NCBI RefSeq assembly: GCF_022538115.1
Contig: NZ_JAKZAL010000023.1
Coordinates: forward strand, 17,658 to 81,657
Reading direction: 5' to 3'
Length of the DNA stretch: 64,000 nucleotides
From: Cognataquiflexum rubidum
GTDB taxonomy: Bacteria > Bacteroidota > Bacteroidia > Cytophagales > Cyclobacteriaceae
Part shown: one piece after another, positions 36,543 to 44,512 of the stretch
Position numbering within the stretch: position 1 is the first letter of the stretch
Layout: each line of letters begins with the position of its first letter
Made by a program: the position numbers and the translations under genes
The notes under the pieces: model-generated
What the model was told of the DNA's origin: nothing
The model's input: only the letters and a program-made list of their open reading frames with translations
The model's database searches: none

Positions 36543-37097
36543 TTAAGCTTGGGTTTCTTCGCCTTCAGCAGCTGCTTCAGGTGCTTCAACCTCGGCCGCA
36601 GGAGCTTCTTCTACTTTTGGAGTAGCAGCAGCGATAGCGTCATCTTCTCTTTTCTTGATGGCGTCAAGACGGGCTTGGTTTTTAGCTGTTTCAGCTTCAA
36701 ATGCCTTGGTTTTTGCGTCTTCTTTTTCTTTGGTCAATCTATCCACTTTACCACCTATGGCAGTTTCTTTAGAAGATTTCCAGGTTTCGAATTTAGCATC
36801 TGCCTGATCTTGTGTGATCGCGCCTTTCAATACACCGATTTGAAGGTGTTTTTGCAACAATATACCTCTGTAAGAAAGCATAGCCTTTACTGTATCAGTC
36901 GGCTGCGCACCGTTCAACAACCATTTAAGAGCGCGCTCATTGTTGATGTTGATGGATGCAGGGTCAGTGTTGGGGTTATAAGTCCCGATTTTTTCGATAA
37001 AGCGTCCATCACGTGGAGCTCTAGCATCAGCTACTACAACGTCATAGATGGCCATTTTTTTTCTGCCTCTACGCGATAATCTGATTTTTACTGCCAT
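36543..37097 (-). CDS. rpsP: 30S ribosomal protein S16 with long C-terminal extension
   Basis: 184 residues from [20 protein letters not shown] (Met at 37095-37097). A longer frame to 37184 adds 29 residues of non-ribosomal character that cross the promoter region, so it is rejected. The first 80 residues are S16 ([20 protein letters not shown]). The remaining 100 are a K/E/A-rich helical tail ending in [19 protein letters not shown]. coli S16 has 82 residues; long acidic tails are a known trait of Bacteroidota S16. First gene of the rpsP-rimM-trmD-rplS operon. Confidence 0.96.
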   Translation of the reverse strand: MAVKIRLSRRGRKKMAIYDVVVADARAPRDGRFIEKIGTYNPNTDPASININNERALKWLLNGAQPTDTVKAMLSYRGILLQKHLQIGVLKGAITQDQADAKFETWKSSKETAIGGKVDRLTKEKEDAKTKAFEAETAKNQARLDAIKKREDDAIAAATPKVEEAPAAEVEAPEAAAEGEETQA

Positions 37098-37152
37098 ATT
37101 AATTTGATATTTAGTGAATTGATGGATCCCGTCCATCTTAAATTTTGGACTG

Positions 37153-37185
37153 CAAAGATAGCGTATTAAAAATGAAATGAACAAA
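37153..37185 (-). promoter_or_regulatory. Bacteroidota-type promoter of the rpsP operon
   Basis: On the minus strand TTTG (37182-37185), a 21-bp spacer and TATCTTTG (37153-37160) match the -33/-7 consensus TTTG-N19-21-TAnnTTTG exactly, 56 bp upstream of the rpsP start. This is the best promoter in the window. Confidence 0.75.
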
Positions 37186-37272
37186 TGACCCTAATATTAT
37201 TTGCGGAAATGGAGGGAATTGATTTAACTTGCGACCTGATTTAGAGGCGAGAGAATCTTTACAAGTGCAAAT

Positions 37273-37349
37273 GGCCTCGTAGTTCAATGCCTGCCTGCCG
37301 GTAGGCAGGGACAGAATAGTTGTTTCCTAAACAATAGATATGGGTTCGA
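37273..37349 (+). pseudogene. Broken tRNA-Arg(CCU) copy A
   Basis: Homologous to the intact tRNA at 37590 from its first base to the T-loop (ending GGGTTCGA at 37349), but interrupted in the D-loop by a 20-bp palindrome (37290-37309) and one T-to-C change just after it, and lacking the 3' T-stem strand, acceptor strand and CCA. The anticodon arm TTGTTTCCTAAACAA is intact. Downstream of the break the sequence becomes the GIY-YIG ORF, whose ATG (37340) lies in this tRNA. It cannot fold as a full tRNA. Confidence 0.9.
37290..37309. repeat. 20-bp palindrome inserted in tRNA copy A
   Basis: CCTGCCTGCCGGTAGGCAGG: arms CCTGCCT / AGGCAGG, 6-base centre. Removing it restores the D-loop of the intact tRNA except for one base. 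A close relative sits in copy C at 37752. Confidence 0.9.
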
Positions 37350-37582
37350 CATTTTGGGTATATGCGATCAAAAGCGAAAAAGACGGTCGGATTTATGTTG
37401 GAATGTCAAATGATCCAGAAAAGCGGTTGAAAGAGCATAATTCCGGAATTACTAAGTCAACAAAAGGTTTTATTCCTTGGAAGTTGATTTTTAAGGAATT
37501 TGTTGGACCTAGCCAATTGGCAAGGGAAAAAGAAAAGTATTTTAAAACGGGAATAGGAAAAGAATTTCTTAAATCGTTGTAA
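37340..37582 (+). CDS. Small GIY-YIG endonuclease embedded in a tRNA locus
   Basis: 80 residues, a single GIY-YIG domain close in size to the UPF0213/YhbQ group. The catalytic elements are present: VYAI (7-10) and YVGM (19-22) as GIY and YIG (Tyr8, Tyr19), Arg29, His33, and Glu65 in LAREKEKYFK. The segment STKGFIPWKLIF is typical of the Bacteroidota branch. The first codons, ATG GGT TCG, are T-arm sequence of the broken tRNA-Arg upstream. The stop is 7 bp before the first base of the intact tRNA-Arg. No separate promoter is visible, so the ORF probably depends on the tRNA promoter. It may act as a homing-type nuclease, or be an inactive passenger. Its catalytic set looks complete. Confidence 0.88.
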   Translation: MGSTFWVYAIKSEKDGRIYVGMSNDPEKRLKEHNSGITKSTKGFIPWKLIFKEFVGPSQLAREKEKYFKTGIGKEFLKSL

Positions 37583-37589
37583 AAAAAAT

Positions 37590-37664
37590 GGCCTCGTAGT
37601 TCAATGGATAGAATAGTTGTTTCCTAAACAATAGATATGGGTTCGATTCCCGTCGAGGCTACCA
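37590..37664 (+). tRNA. tRNA-Arg (anticodon CCT)
   Basis: 75 bases with encoded CCA. Acceptor GGCCTCG pairs with CGAGGCT (G1-U72 wobble), D-stem GTTC/GAAT, anticodon stem GTTGT/ACAAT around loop TTCCTAA (anticodon CCT, reads AGG), T-stem ATGGG/CCCGT around TTCGATT, discriminator A then CCA. This is the only complete one of three copies between 37273 and 37790. Its 5' flank is the end of the GIY-YIG gene, so the original promoter is probably upstream of copy A. Confidence 0.95.
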
Positions 37665-37666
37665 AT

Positions 37667-37696
37667 AAAAATCCCTTCAGAAATGGAGGGATTTTT
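37667..37696 (+). terminator. Intrinsic terminator of the tRNA-Arg
   Basis: AAAATCCCT / AGGGATTTT around TCAGAAATGG, followed by a T-rich run. Nearly identical in sequence to the one after copy C. Confidence 0.85.
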
Positions 37697-37722
37697 TATT
37701 TAAAGTTCATGGACATTTATAT

Positions 37723-37790
37723 GTTGTTTCCTAAACAATAGATATGGGTTCCCTGCCTGCGGAAGGCAGGGATTCCCGTCGAGGCTACCA
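37723..37790 (+). pseudogene. Broken tRNA-Arg(CCU) copy C
   Basis: Matches the intact tRNA from the anticodon stem (GTTGTTTCC...) through CCA, but lacks the acceptor 5' strand and D-arm, and has a 19-bp palindrome inserted in the T-loop between GGGTTC and GATTCCC. It is followed by a duplicate of the tRNA terminator. Confidence 0.9.
37752..37770. repeat. 19-bp palindrome inserted in tRNA copy C
   Basis: CCTGCCTGCGGAAGGCAGG: arms CCTGCCT / AGGCAGG identical to those of the element at 37290, with a 5-base centre. Removal restores the exact T-loop of the intact tRNA. Confidence 0.9.
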
Positions 37791-37792
37791 AG

Positions 37793-37823
37793 AAAAGTCC
37801 CTTCAGAAATGGAGGGACTTTTT
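37793..37823 (+). terminator. Duplicated tRNA terminator
   Basis: AAAAGTCCCT / AGGGACTTTT with the same TCAGAAATGG loop as at 37667; two compensating changes keep the stem paired, so structure has been maintained since duplication. Confidence 0.8.
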
Positions 37824-38026
37824 GTTTCTTTTGATTTTTTAAAAAAGGAATTCCGACTATTAAACTGAAAACCCGCATTTGATAATTGGATTTGATTTTC
37901 CAATAGCCAATAAACCAATAACCATTAATTCATTTCTTTAAAAGTACCACTGCCCCACAATACAGGATATAGCAGGTGGGATTTCATTTGAAATTCCCTT
38001 AATTTAATCCGGTGATTTGATTTCAG

Positions 38027-41000
38027 ATGGTATTAAGAATCCTGGGTTTCTTCTGCTTTATTTTCTCTTTAATTTCTTGTAGCCCTGAACTCCCTGAGGA
38101 TGTTCAGGCAGCCTATGAGGAATTGCCCGAAGCATTGGATTTCAATATTCATGTCAAGCCGATTTTGTCGGATAAATGCTTCGCCTGTCATGGGCCTGAT
38201 CTGGCAGCACAAAAAGCAGGGTTAAGCTTGCACGATCCCGAAATGGCTTTTGCCTCCCTCAAAGACTCCCCCGGCAAGGTAGCCATCCACCCTGGAAGCC
38301 TCCGTAAAAGCGAACTTTTTCACCGGATCATTTCAGAAGATCCGGAGTACCGGATGCCTTCCCAAGAATCAAATTTGACCTTGACTCCAAAAGAAAAGGC
38401 CATCCTGATCAAATGGATAGAAGATGGGGCTGAATACAAAAAGCATTGGGCTTTTATCCCTCCTCAAAAACATGACATTCCGAAGGTAAAGGATAAATCA
38501 TGGACGAAAAATCCCATTGACCACTTTGTCCTTAGCAAATTGGAACAGGAAGGAATCAAACCATCGCAGGAGGCGGATAAGGAAACGCTCTTGAGAAGAT
38601 TGAGTCTGGATTTGATAGGTTTGCCTCCAAGCCTTGCTGAGATAGATGCATTTCTTGCTGACCCTTCCGCCAATGCTTATGAAAAGCAGGTCGACAGATT
38701 GCTAAATTCTGCGCCTTATGGTGAGAAAATGGCCATGCATTGGATGGATATTGCGAGGTTTGCCGATACACATGGCTACACTGTGGACCGATATCGGGAT
38801 GCATCGCCCTATCGGGATTGGGTTATCAGGGCTTTCAACCAAAACCTACCTTATGACCAGTTTATCACCCATCAGTTGGCGGGAGACCTTCTCCCCAATC
38901 CTACCAAAGAACAGCTGATAGCGACGGCATTCAACCGCATTCATCCCCAAAATATGGAAGGAGGAATTGTGGAAGAGGAATTTAGGGTGGAATATGTGGT
39001 GGACCGCACGAGTACCATGGGTCAGGCTTTTATGGCTTTGACATTGGGTTGTGCGCGGTGTCATGACCATAAATACGATCCGATTTCCCAAAAGAATTTC
39101 TTTGAACTCAGCAGTTTTTTCAATCAGGTGGATGAGGCCGGTCAGATTTCTTGGGATGATGCCATGCCTGTTCCGACGATGCTTTTGACCGATACGGAGA
39201 AAGACAACATGCTTTCCTACTTGCTTTCCCAAAAAAACAGGGAGGAAGAGGAACTGAAAAAAGTGGCTGAGAAGGAAGAAGAGGCATTTCAGGCTTGGCT
39301 GACATCCAAAGCCTTTCAAAATACTGCCAAACTGGATTTTCCGGCAAGTCGGGTCGGGTTTTATTCTTTTGACCAAAACTCCATACAAAACAATCTCAAT
39401 CCTTCCCAAAAAGGAACAATGGAAAGCAGTGAGGTGAAAAACCAGAAACCCGCCTATGTAGAGGGTTTTAGAGGAAAAGCTGTCAAACTCAATGGCGATT
39501 CCTGGCTGGATTTGGGCGGTTCGGGTATTTTTTCACGCAGCGAACCTTTTTCTGTGAGTATTTGGATTTCTGTCCCCAAGTCTTTGACTGACGGAGCGAT
39601 TTTCCACAAAGGTTCGGGCGCAGTGCTTTATAACTGGCGTGGATATCACCTCAGTCTCAAAAACAACCGATTGGAATTACTCATGGCGCACACCGCTCCA
39701 TACAATGCCATCACCAAAGTCACCGAACAGGATATTCCCCGGGACCAATGGATCAATTTAGTCATGACTTATGACGGTTCTTCCAAAGCGAATGGACTCA
39801 AAGTATTCCTAAATGGGCTTGAAATGGCTACCCAAACTACCCATGACAACCTGTACAAAGACATCCTTTTTCAGGGGGGACAGCCTGGTTTGCAGGTAGG
39901 GGCAGTGTGGAGAGGCAAGGGACTCAAAGATGCTTTGGTGGATGAAGTCAGTGTGTATGACAAAGAACTTTCGCCCCTTGAAGTATTGCAGATTGCTAGG
40001 TTAGAAGAATATAAATCAATCCTTGCCCAATCCGGGGACGAATTCGATGCTCAAGAAAAACAGGCACTGAAAAAACTTTACCTCAACAACCATTCTTTGG
40101 CTTATAAAGAAAAGCTCAAAGCAGTCGTTACCCAAAGAAAAATCTATGCAGATTCTGTGGAGCGGATTCCGGAGATGATGGTCATGCAGGACAAAACCAA
40201 TAAGCGGCCCACCTACATTTTGACCCGTGGGGAATATAATTCGCGGGGAGAGGAAGTTTTTCCCAATACCCCTGAAAGTGTCTTGCCTATGCGCGAAGAC
40301 CTTCCAAAAAACCGCCTTGGACTGGCCCAATGGCTGACGGATATAGAAAATCCACTTACAGCAAGGGTGGCGGTCAACCGTTTTTGGCAAAATTACTTTG
40401 GAAACGGGTTGGTGGCTACTTCCGAGGATTTTGGAAATCAGGGACAAATGCCTTCCCATCCGGAATTGCTGGATTGGCTGGCGTTGGAATTTCAAAATTC
40501 CGGTTGGGATGTGAAAGCCATGCAGCGTCTGATTGTCACCTCTGCCACTTACCGTCAAGCCTCGAAAAACAGGCCGGAACTGATGGAAAAGGATCCTGAC
40601 AATTACCTTCTTGCCCGCGGACCGTCGGTTCGTCTGCCTGCGGAATTGATCCGGGATAATGCGCTTTTTGCTGCAGGATTGCTGAATTCTACAATTGGAG
40701 GGAAAAGTGTGTTTCCTTACCAACCTGAGGGTCTCTGGAAAGTCAATGGAGCCAACTATGTTCAGGATAAAGGGGAAAATCTCTATCGAAGAAGCATGTA
40801 CACCATTTGGAAACGCTCGGTCCACCATCCGACATTATCTATATTCGATGCCCCTGATCATAGTTTTTCGGTAAGCAAAAGGCAGGAGACCAATACCCCG
40901 CTTCAGGCTTTGGTACTGATGAATGATCCGACTTTTGTGGAGGCTTCCAAGGTTTTGGGTGAAAAGATGTTGGCTCATCCGGAAATCTCCAAGTCCATAG

Positions 41001-41236
41001 AAGATACATTCCGCAGACTTACAGGAAGAAAACCCAATCCTAAGGAGCTTCAAATTCTTCTAGAATTGCGGGAAAATGAATACCGTAAATTCAAATCGGA
41101 TCAAAATAAAACGAAAGGCTGGTTGGCTTCAGGGGAATATCAGATTCCCCCGGACTTAGATCCTTTCCATCTTGCGGCCAATGCCGTCACCGCCAGTGCC
41201 ATTATCAATTCAGATGCTTTTCTAACCAAAAGATAA
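38027..41236 (+). CDS. Planctomycete-type cytochrome / DUF1549-LamG-DUF1553 lipoprotein
   Basis: 1069 residues. Lipoprotein signal MVLRILGFFCFIFSLISC (Cys near 18). Domains: PSCyt1 cytochrome-like with heme motif CFACH (about 51-55) and the motif YRMPSQ (about 100-110); DUF1549/PSCyt2 (about 160-370, with GCARCHDHKYDPI as second CxxCH); a LamG-type domain (about 440-655); and DUF1553/PSD1 (about 745-1045, ARVAVNRFWQNYFGNGLVATSEDFG). This architecture is common in Planctomycetes and some Bacteroidota and is linked by context to breakdown of complex, often sulfated, glycans, but no reaction is proven. The DUF1501 gene starts one base after its stop. Confidence 0.92.
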   Translation: MVLRILGFFCFIFSLISCSPELPEDVQAAYEELPEALDFNIHVKPILSDKCFACHGPDLAAQKAGLSLHDPEMAFASLKDSPGKVAIHPGSLRKSELFHRIISEDPEYRMPSQESNLTLTPKEKAILIKWIEDGAEYKKHWAFIPPQKHDIPKVKDKSWTKNPIDHFVLSKLEQEGIKPSQEADKETLLRRLSLDLIGLPPSLAEIDAFLADPSANAYEKQVDRLLNSAPYGEKMAMHWMDIARFADTHGYTVDRYRDASPYRDWVIRAFNQNLPYDQFITHQLAGDLLPNPTKEQLIATAFNRIHPQNMEGGIVEEEFRVEYVVDRTSTMGQAFMALTLGCARCHDHKYDPISQKNFFELSSFFNQVDEAGQISWDDAMPVPTMLLTDTEKDNMLSYLLSQKNREEEELKKVAEKEEEAFQAWLTSKAFQNTAKLDFPASRVGFYSFDQNSIQNNLNPSQKGTMESSEVKNQKPAYVEGFRGKAVKLNGDSWLDLGGSGIFSRSEPFSVSIWISVPKSLTDGAIFHKGSGAVLYNWRGYHLSLKNNRLELLMAHTAPYNAITKVTEQDIPRDQWINLVMTYDGSSKANGLKVFLNGLEMATQTTHDNLYKDILFQGGQPGLQVGAVWRGKGLKDALVDEVSVYDKELSPLEVLQIARLEEYKSILAQSGDEFDAQEKQALKKLYLNNHSLAYKEKLKAVVTQRKIYADSVERIPEMMVMQDKTNKRPTYILTRGEYNSRGEEVFPNTPESVLPMREDLPKNRLGLAQWLTDIENPLTARVAVNRFWQNYFGNGLVATSEDFGNQGQMPSHPELLDWLALEFQNSGWDVKAMQRLIVTSATYRQASKNRPELMEKDPDNYLLARGPSVRLPAELIRDNALFAAGLLNSTIGGKSVFPYQPEGLWKVNGANYVQDKGENLYRRSMYTIWKRSVHHPTLSIFDAPDHSFSVSKRQETNTPLQALVLMNDPTFVEASKVLGEKMLAHPEISKSIEDTFRRLTGRKPNPKELQILLELRENEYRKFKSDQNKTKGWLASGEYQIPPDLDPFHLAANAVTASAIINSDAFLTKR

Positions 41237-41237
41237 T

Positions 41238-42746
41238 ATGAGTCACCATCACGATGCCCCTCTCAGGTCTTCCAACAGGGATCTTCAGGAGATTGAAAAG
41301 AATATGGACAGGAGGAGGTTTTTGACAAAAACCTCTTTGGGGCTTGGTTCCTTGGCCTTGGGCTCACTTATGGGAATGGAGAAGATTTTTGCAGAAAATC
41401 CCCATACTCCGCCTTTGCTTTCTGAGTCACCCAGCGGATTGGCAGGGTTGCCGCATTTTATGCCCAAGGCAAAGCGGGTGATTTACCTTTTTCAAAGTGG
41501 TGGGCCTTCCCAATTGGAATTGTATGATTACAAACCAAAGCTCATAGACCTTCACGGGCAAGAGCTCCCTGATTCGGTGAGAGACGGGCAGCGTCTTACC
41601 GGGATGAGTGCCGATCAAAGTTCGTTTCCAATGACTGCTTCAGCTTTCAAATTCAGCCAATATGGGCAAAGCAGGGCTTGGGTCAGTGAATTGATGCCCC
41701 ATACCGCCGAGATCGTGGACGAACTTTGTTTTATCAAAAGCATGCAGACTGGACAGATCAATCATGATCCTGCCATTACTTTTTTCCAGACAGGTCATCA
41801 GCTTCCGGGCCGTCCCTCGATTGGCGCTTGGTTGAGTTATGGATTGGGTTCGGACAACCAAAACCTGCCTTCTTTTATCGTTTTGGTTTCCAAAAATGCC
41901 GTGCAGGACCAGCCGCTTTATGCCAGACTTTGGGGAAATGGATTTCTTCCTTCCCAATACCAGGGCATCCAATTCCGGTCTGGGCAAGACCCTGTACTTT
42001 ATCTTGGCAATCCTGAAAATTACGACGGAAAGGACAGGCGCGAAATGCTCGATTACCTCAAATCACTGAATGAGGTGCAGTTGGATACTTATGGCGATCC
42101 TGAAATCAGTGCCCGCATCGCCCAATATGAAATGGCCTTCCGGATGCAGACCTCGGTGCCGGAAATTACGGATATGTCCAAGGAGCCTGATTCGGTGTAT
42201 GAGATGTATGGTGAAGACAGCCGCGATCCCGGTACTTATGCCGCCAATTGCCTTTTGGCGAGAAAGCTCATTGAAAAGGATGTCAAATTTGTCCAGCTCT
42301 ACCATCAGGGATGGGATCAGCACGGGAATTTGCCCGGAGGGATAAAAAACCAATGTCAAAAAACAGACCGGGCTACGGCTGCACTGATCAAAGACCTCAA
42401 GCAAAGAGGCTTGTTGGAAGATACGCTTGTCGTCTGGGGAGGGGAATTTGGCAGGACGGTGTACAGTCAAGGGACGCTTTCACCGGATAATTATGGCCGA
42501 GACCATCATCCACGCTGCTTTACCAAATGGATGTGTGGGGCAGGAGTAAAGCCGGGTTTTACTTACGGAGAAACAGACGATTTTGGATACAATGTGGTCA
42601 AAGATCCTGTTCAGGTTCATGACCTGCAGGCTACGATTTTACATCTTTTTGGAATAGATCACGAAAAACTCACCTACAAGCATCAAGGCCGCAGGTTTAG
42701 ACTGACCGATGTAGAGGGTCATGTGGTAAAGGGGATTTTAACCTAG
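41238..42746 (+). CDS. DUF1501 domain protein with Tat-like signal
   Basis: 502 residues. After a short histidine-rich leader, MDRRRFLTKTSLGLGSLALGSLMG carries a twin-arginine motif (RRRF), so export in folded state is likely; the first Met at 41238 and a second at 41304 are both possible starts. The DUF1501 body belongs to the alkaline phosphatase/sulfatase-like fold (VIYLFQSGGPSQLELYDYKP; SMQTGQINHDPAITFFQTG; LVVWGGEFGRTVYSQG; NYGRDHHPRCFTKWM). DUF1501 proteins nearly always follow a DUF1549/DUF1553 partner, as here, and are thought to act together in the periplasm. Substrate unknown. Confidence 0.93.
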   Translation: MSHHHDAPLRSSNRDLQEIEKNMDRRRFLTKTSLGLGSLALGSLMGMEKIFAENPHTPPLLSESPSGLAGLPHFMPKAKRVIYLFQSGGPSQLELYDYKPKLIDLHGQELPDSVRDGQRLTGMSADQSSFPMTASAFKFSQYGQSRAWVSELMPHTAEIVDELCFIKSMQTGQINHDPAITFFQTGHQLPGRPSIGAWLSYGLGSDNQNLPSFIVLVSKNAVQDQPLYARLWGNGFLPSQYQGIQFRSGQDPVLYLGNPENYDGKDRREMLDYLKSLNEVQLDTYGDPEISARIAQYEMAFRMQTSVPEITDMSKEPDSVYEMYGEDSRDPGTYAANCLLARKLIEKDVKFVQLYHQGWDQHGNLPGGIKNQCQKTDRATAALIKDLKQRGLLEDTLVVWGGEFGRTVYSQGTLSPDNYGRDHHPRCFTKWMCGAGVKPGFTYGETDDFGYNVVKDPVQVHDLQATILHLFGIDHEKLTYKHQGRRFRLTDVEGHVVKGILT

Positions 42747-42758
42747 GATGGTCAAAAT

Positions 42759-44099
42759 ATGGTACAAGACCTGATTACTTTCATCGGCCGATTTCATCCA
42801 CTTTGGGTTCATTTGCCCATCGGTTTTTTGATCATTGCGGTCTTTTTTAAAGCCTATGTGGTGTTGGGGAAAAAGCCCGCAATGCAGGAAGCTGTGAATT
42901 TTTCTTTGCTTTTGGGAACCATCAGTGCCTTGGTCGCGGCGGTGTTGGGGTTTATGCTTTCGCAATCCGGGGGCTATGACGGAGACCTTTTGGATATTCA
43001 TTTGGTGGCAGGATGGACCACGGTCATTATTTCCGCCATTGCATGGTGGGTGAATAAAAACGAACTCAGATTTAGCAAAAAGCTGAATTATACTGTATTG
43101 GGATTTATGATCCTGGCGCTTTCTGTCACCGGACATTTTGGAGGAAGCCTGACTCATGGGGAAGATTATCTGACTGCTTTTGCACCTTTTGGAGAAAAGT
43201 TGGAAGAGACCAAAGGTCGGGTATTGGCCAAGGTGGAGGACGCGGAGGTTTTTACAGATGTGATTCAGCCAATTCTTCGAAGTAAGTGTCAAAGCTGTCA
43301 CCGATCGGGAAAATCCAAAGGTGAATTGAATTTGGCTTCCTATGAGACAATGCTCCAAGGAGGAGAAAACGGCCCGGTTTTTATTGCGGCTGATGCTGAA
43401 AAAAGTGAGCTGATCCGAAGGGTAACGCTGCCTTCTGATCATGATGATTTTATGCCTGCCGAAGGGAAAAAGCCCCTGACGGAGGAGGAAATTCAAGTTC
43501 TCATTTGGTGGATAACAAAAGGGAAAGCTGATCCCAAAGCATCCTTGATGGATGCAGATGAGGAAATTATCGCATGGGCAAAGCCCAGACTAAATATTCT
43601 TGGAGGAGAGAAAATGATGGCGGTGAGCATCGATACGGCTTATTTAATAACCTTGGAGAAAATGGGTTTTCGGGTAAGGGTTCTCTCCCACGAATCCGGA
43701 GCTTTGGATGTCGTCTTACCATCGGATGCGGAGAAGGGTCAAGCCTCAGAACTTTTGAAAGCGCTTTTACCTATCAAAGATCAGATTTATTGGCTCAGTT
43801 TGGCGGGAACCGGAATTCAGGATTCTGACCTGAATCAGGTAGCTCAGCTCTCTAATTTGCACAGACTGCGGATCGAAAATAATCCCATCTCGGATTCCGG
43901 AATTTCAGCTTTAACGGGCCTTTCAAAACTCGAAAGTTTGAACCTGAACGGGACCAAAGTCAGCGAATTAGGTTTGGAAACACTTTCTGAAATCCATTCT
44001 CTCAAATCACTTTACCTTTGGAATACTGCAATTGATCCTCAACATGTAAAGGTGGAAAAATTAAGCGCTGCCGGAGTGAAGGTGGTTTTTGGGGGTTGA
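42759..44099 (+). CDS. DUF2231 membrane / c-type cytochrome / leucine-rich-repeat protein
   Basis: 446 residues. Four helices (about 13-33, 45-66, 80-100, 110-128) form a DUF2231-type domain beginning FHPLWVHLPIGFLIIAVFF. A cytochrome-like domain follows with heme motif CQSCH (near 178) and the ELIRRVTLPSDHDDFMPAEG segment, as in PSCyt1. The C-terminus (about 335-440) is a short leucine-rich repeat array (LSNLHRLRIENNPISDSGIS and LKSLYLWNTAI). It starts 12 bp after the DUF1501 gene. The combination suggests an inner-membrane electron-transfer or anchoring component for the two upstream periplasmic proteins. That role is inference. Confidence 0.88.
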   Translation: MVQDLITFIGRFHPLWVHLPIGFLIIAVFFKAYVVLGKKPAMQEAVNFSLLLGTISALVAAVLGFMLSQSGGYDGDLLDIHLVAGWTTVIISAIAWWVNKNELRFSKKLNYTVLGFMILALSVTGHFGGSLTHGEDYLTAFAPFGEKLEETKGRVLAKVEDAEVFTDVIQPILRSKCQSCHRSGKSKGELNLASYETMLQGGENGPVFIAADAEKSELIRRVTLPSDHDDFMPAEGKKPLTEEEIQVLIWWITKGKADPKASLMDADEEIIAWAKPRLNILGGEKMMAVSIDTAYLITLEKMGFRVRVLSHESGALDVVLPSDAEKGQASELLKALLPIKDQIYWLSLAGTGIQDSDLNQVAQLSNLHRLRIENNPISDSGISALTGLSKLESLNLNGTKVSELGLETLSEIHSLKSLYLWNTAIDPQHVKVEKLSAAGVKVVFGG

Positions 44100-44512
44100 T
44101 TTTTTTTGTTACAATAAAAAAAAGGTTCTTTTCTGAATTTTGAGGGAGGATTAATTTGAGACAAATTAGAAAAATTTGTAAAGTTCCTGATTCAAAAGAC
44201 GAATGTAATTATCAATTTTTACTTTTTTAAAGGATATCCAGTTAATGTAGATTTCACTGTTTCCAATACTTGAAGAAAATCAGTATCGATTAACCACAAA
44301 GTAACAAAGAAAGCAAAAGCCCTCTCCTTTTCACCTTTTGCAGTTCCTTTGTGGCTCATACTTTTTATTGGGCTTTTATATCGATTGTCGAACCAATAAT
44401 TGCCTTTTTCAGGAAGCCTTTATCATTTTTTGCTCTTAGCCTACAAAGTTTTACAAAAATGGTTGTGGAACAAAAAAATCAGGATGCTTGAAAAGTATTG
44501 GAATTGTTTGGA
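44100..44512. other. Convergent intergenic region with nested inverted repeats
   Basis: 413 bp between convergent genes. At 44294-44354 two nested inverted repeats occur: outer CCACAAAG (44294-44301) / CTTTGTGG (44347-44354) and inner GCAAAAG (44313-44319) / CTTTTGC (44335-44341), able to form one long stem-loop. CCACAAAGTAACAAAG also shows a decayed short-period repeat. No ORF or tRNA seen. Near both ends AT-rich sequence with T-runs may help termination, but no canonical terminator was found. Confidence 0.5.

Noticed and set aside
37098..37184. N-terminal extension of S16 from an upstream ATG
   Set aside because: The added 29 residues do not match S16 and the extension would overlap the consensus promoter.
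37273..37349. Copy A as a second functional tRNA-Arg
   Set aside because: The D-loop is interrupted and the 3' part of the T-arm, the acceptor strand and CCA are missing.
38846..39409. 187-codon antisense ORF in the DUF1549/DUF1553 gene, and similar ones at 40016-40828 and 42738-43496
   Set aside because: All oppose strongly conserved coding sequence and show no signal peptide, motif or start context of their own.
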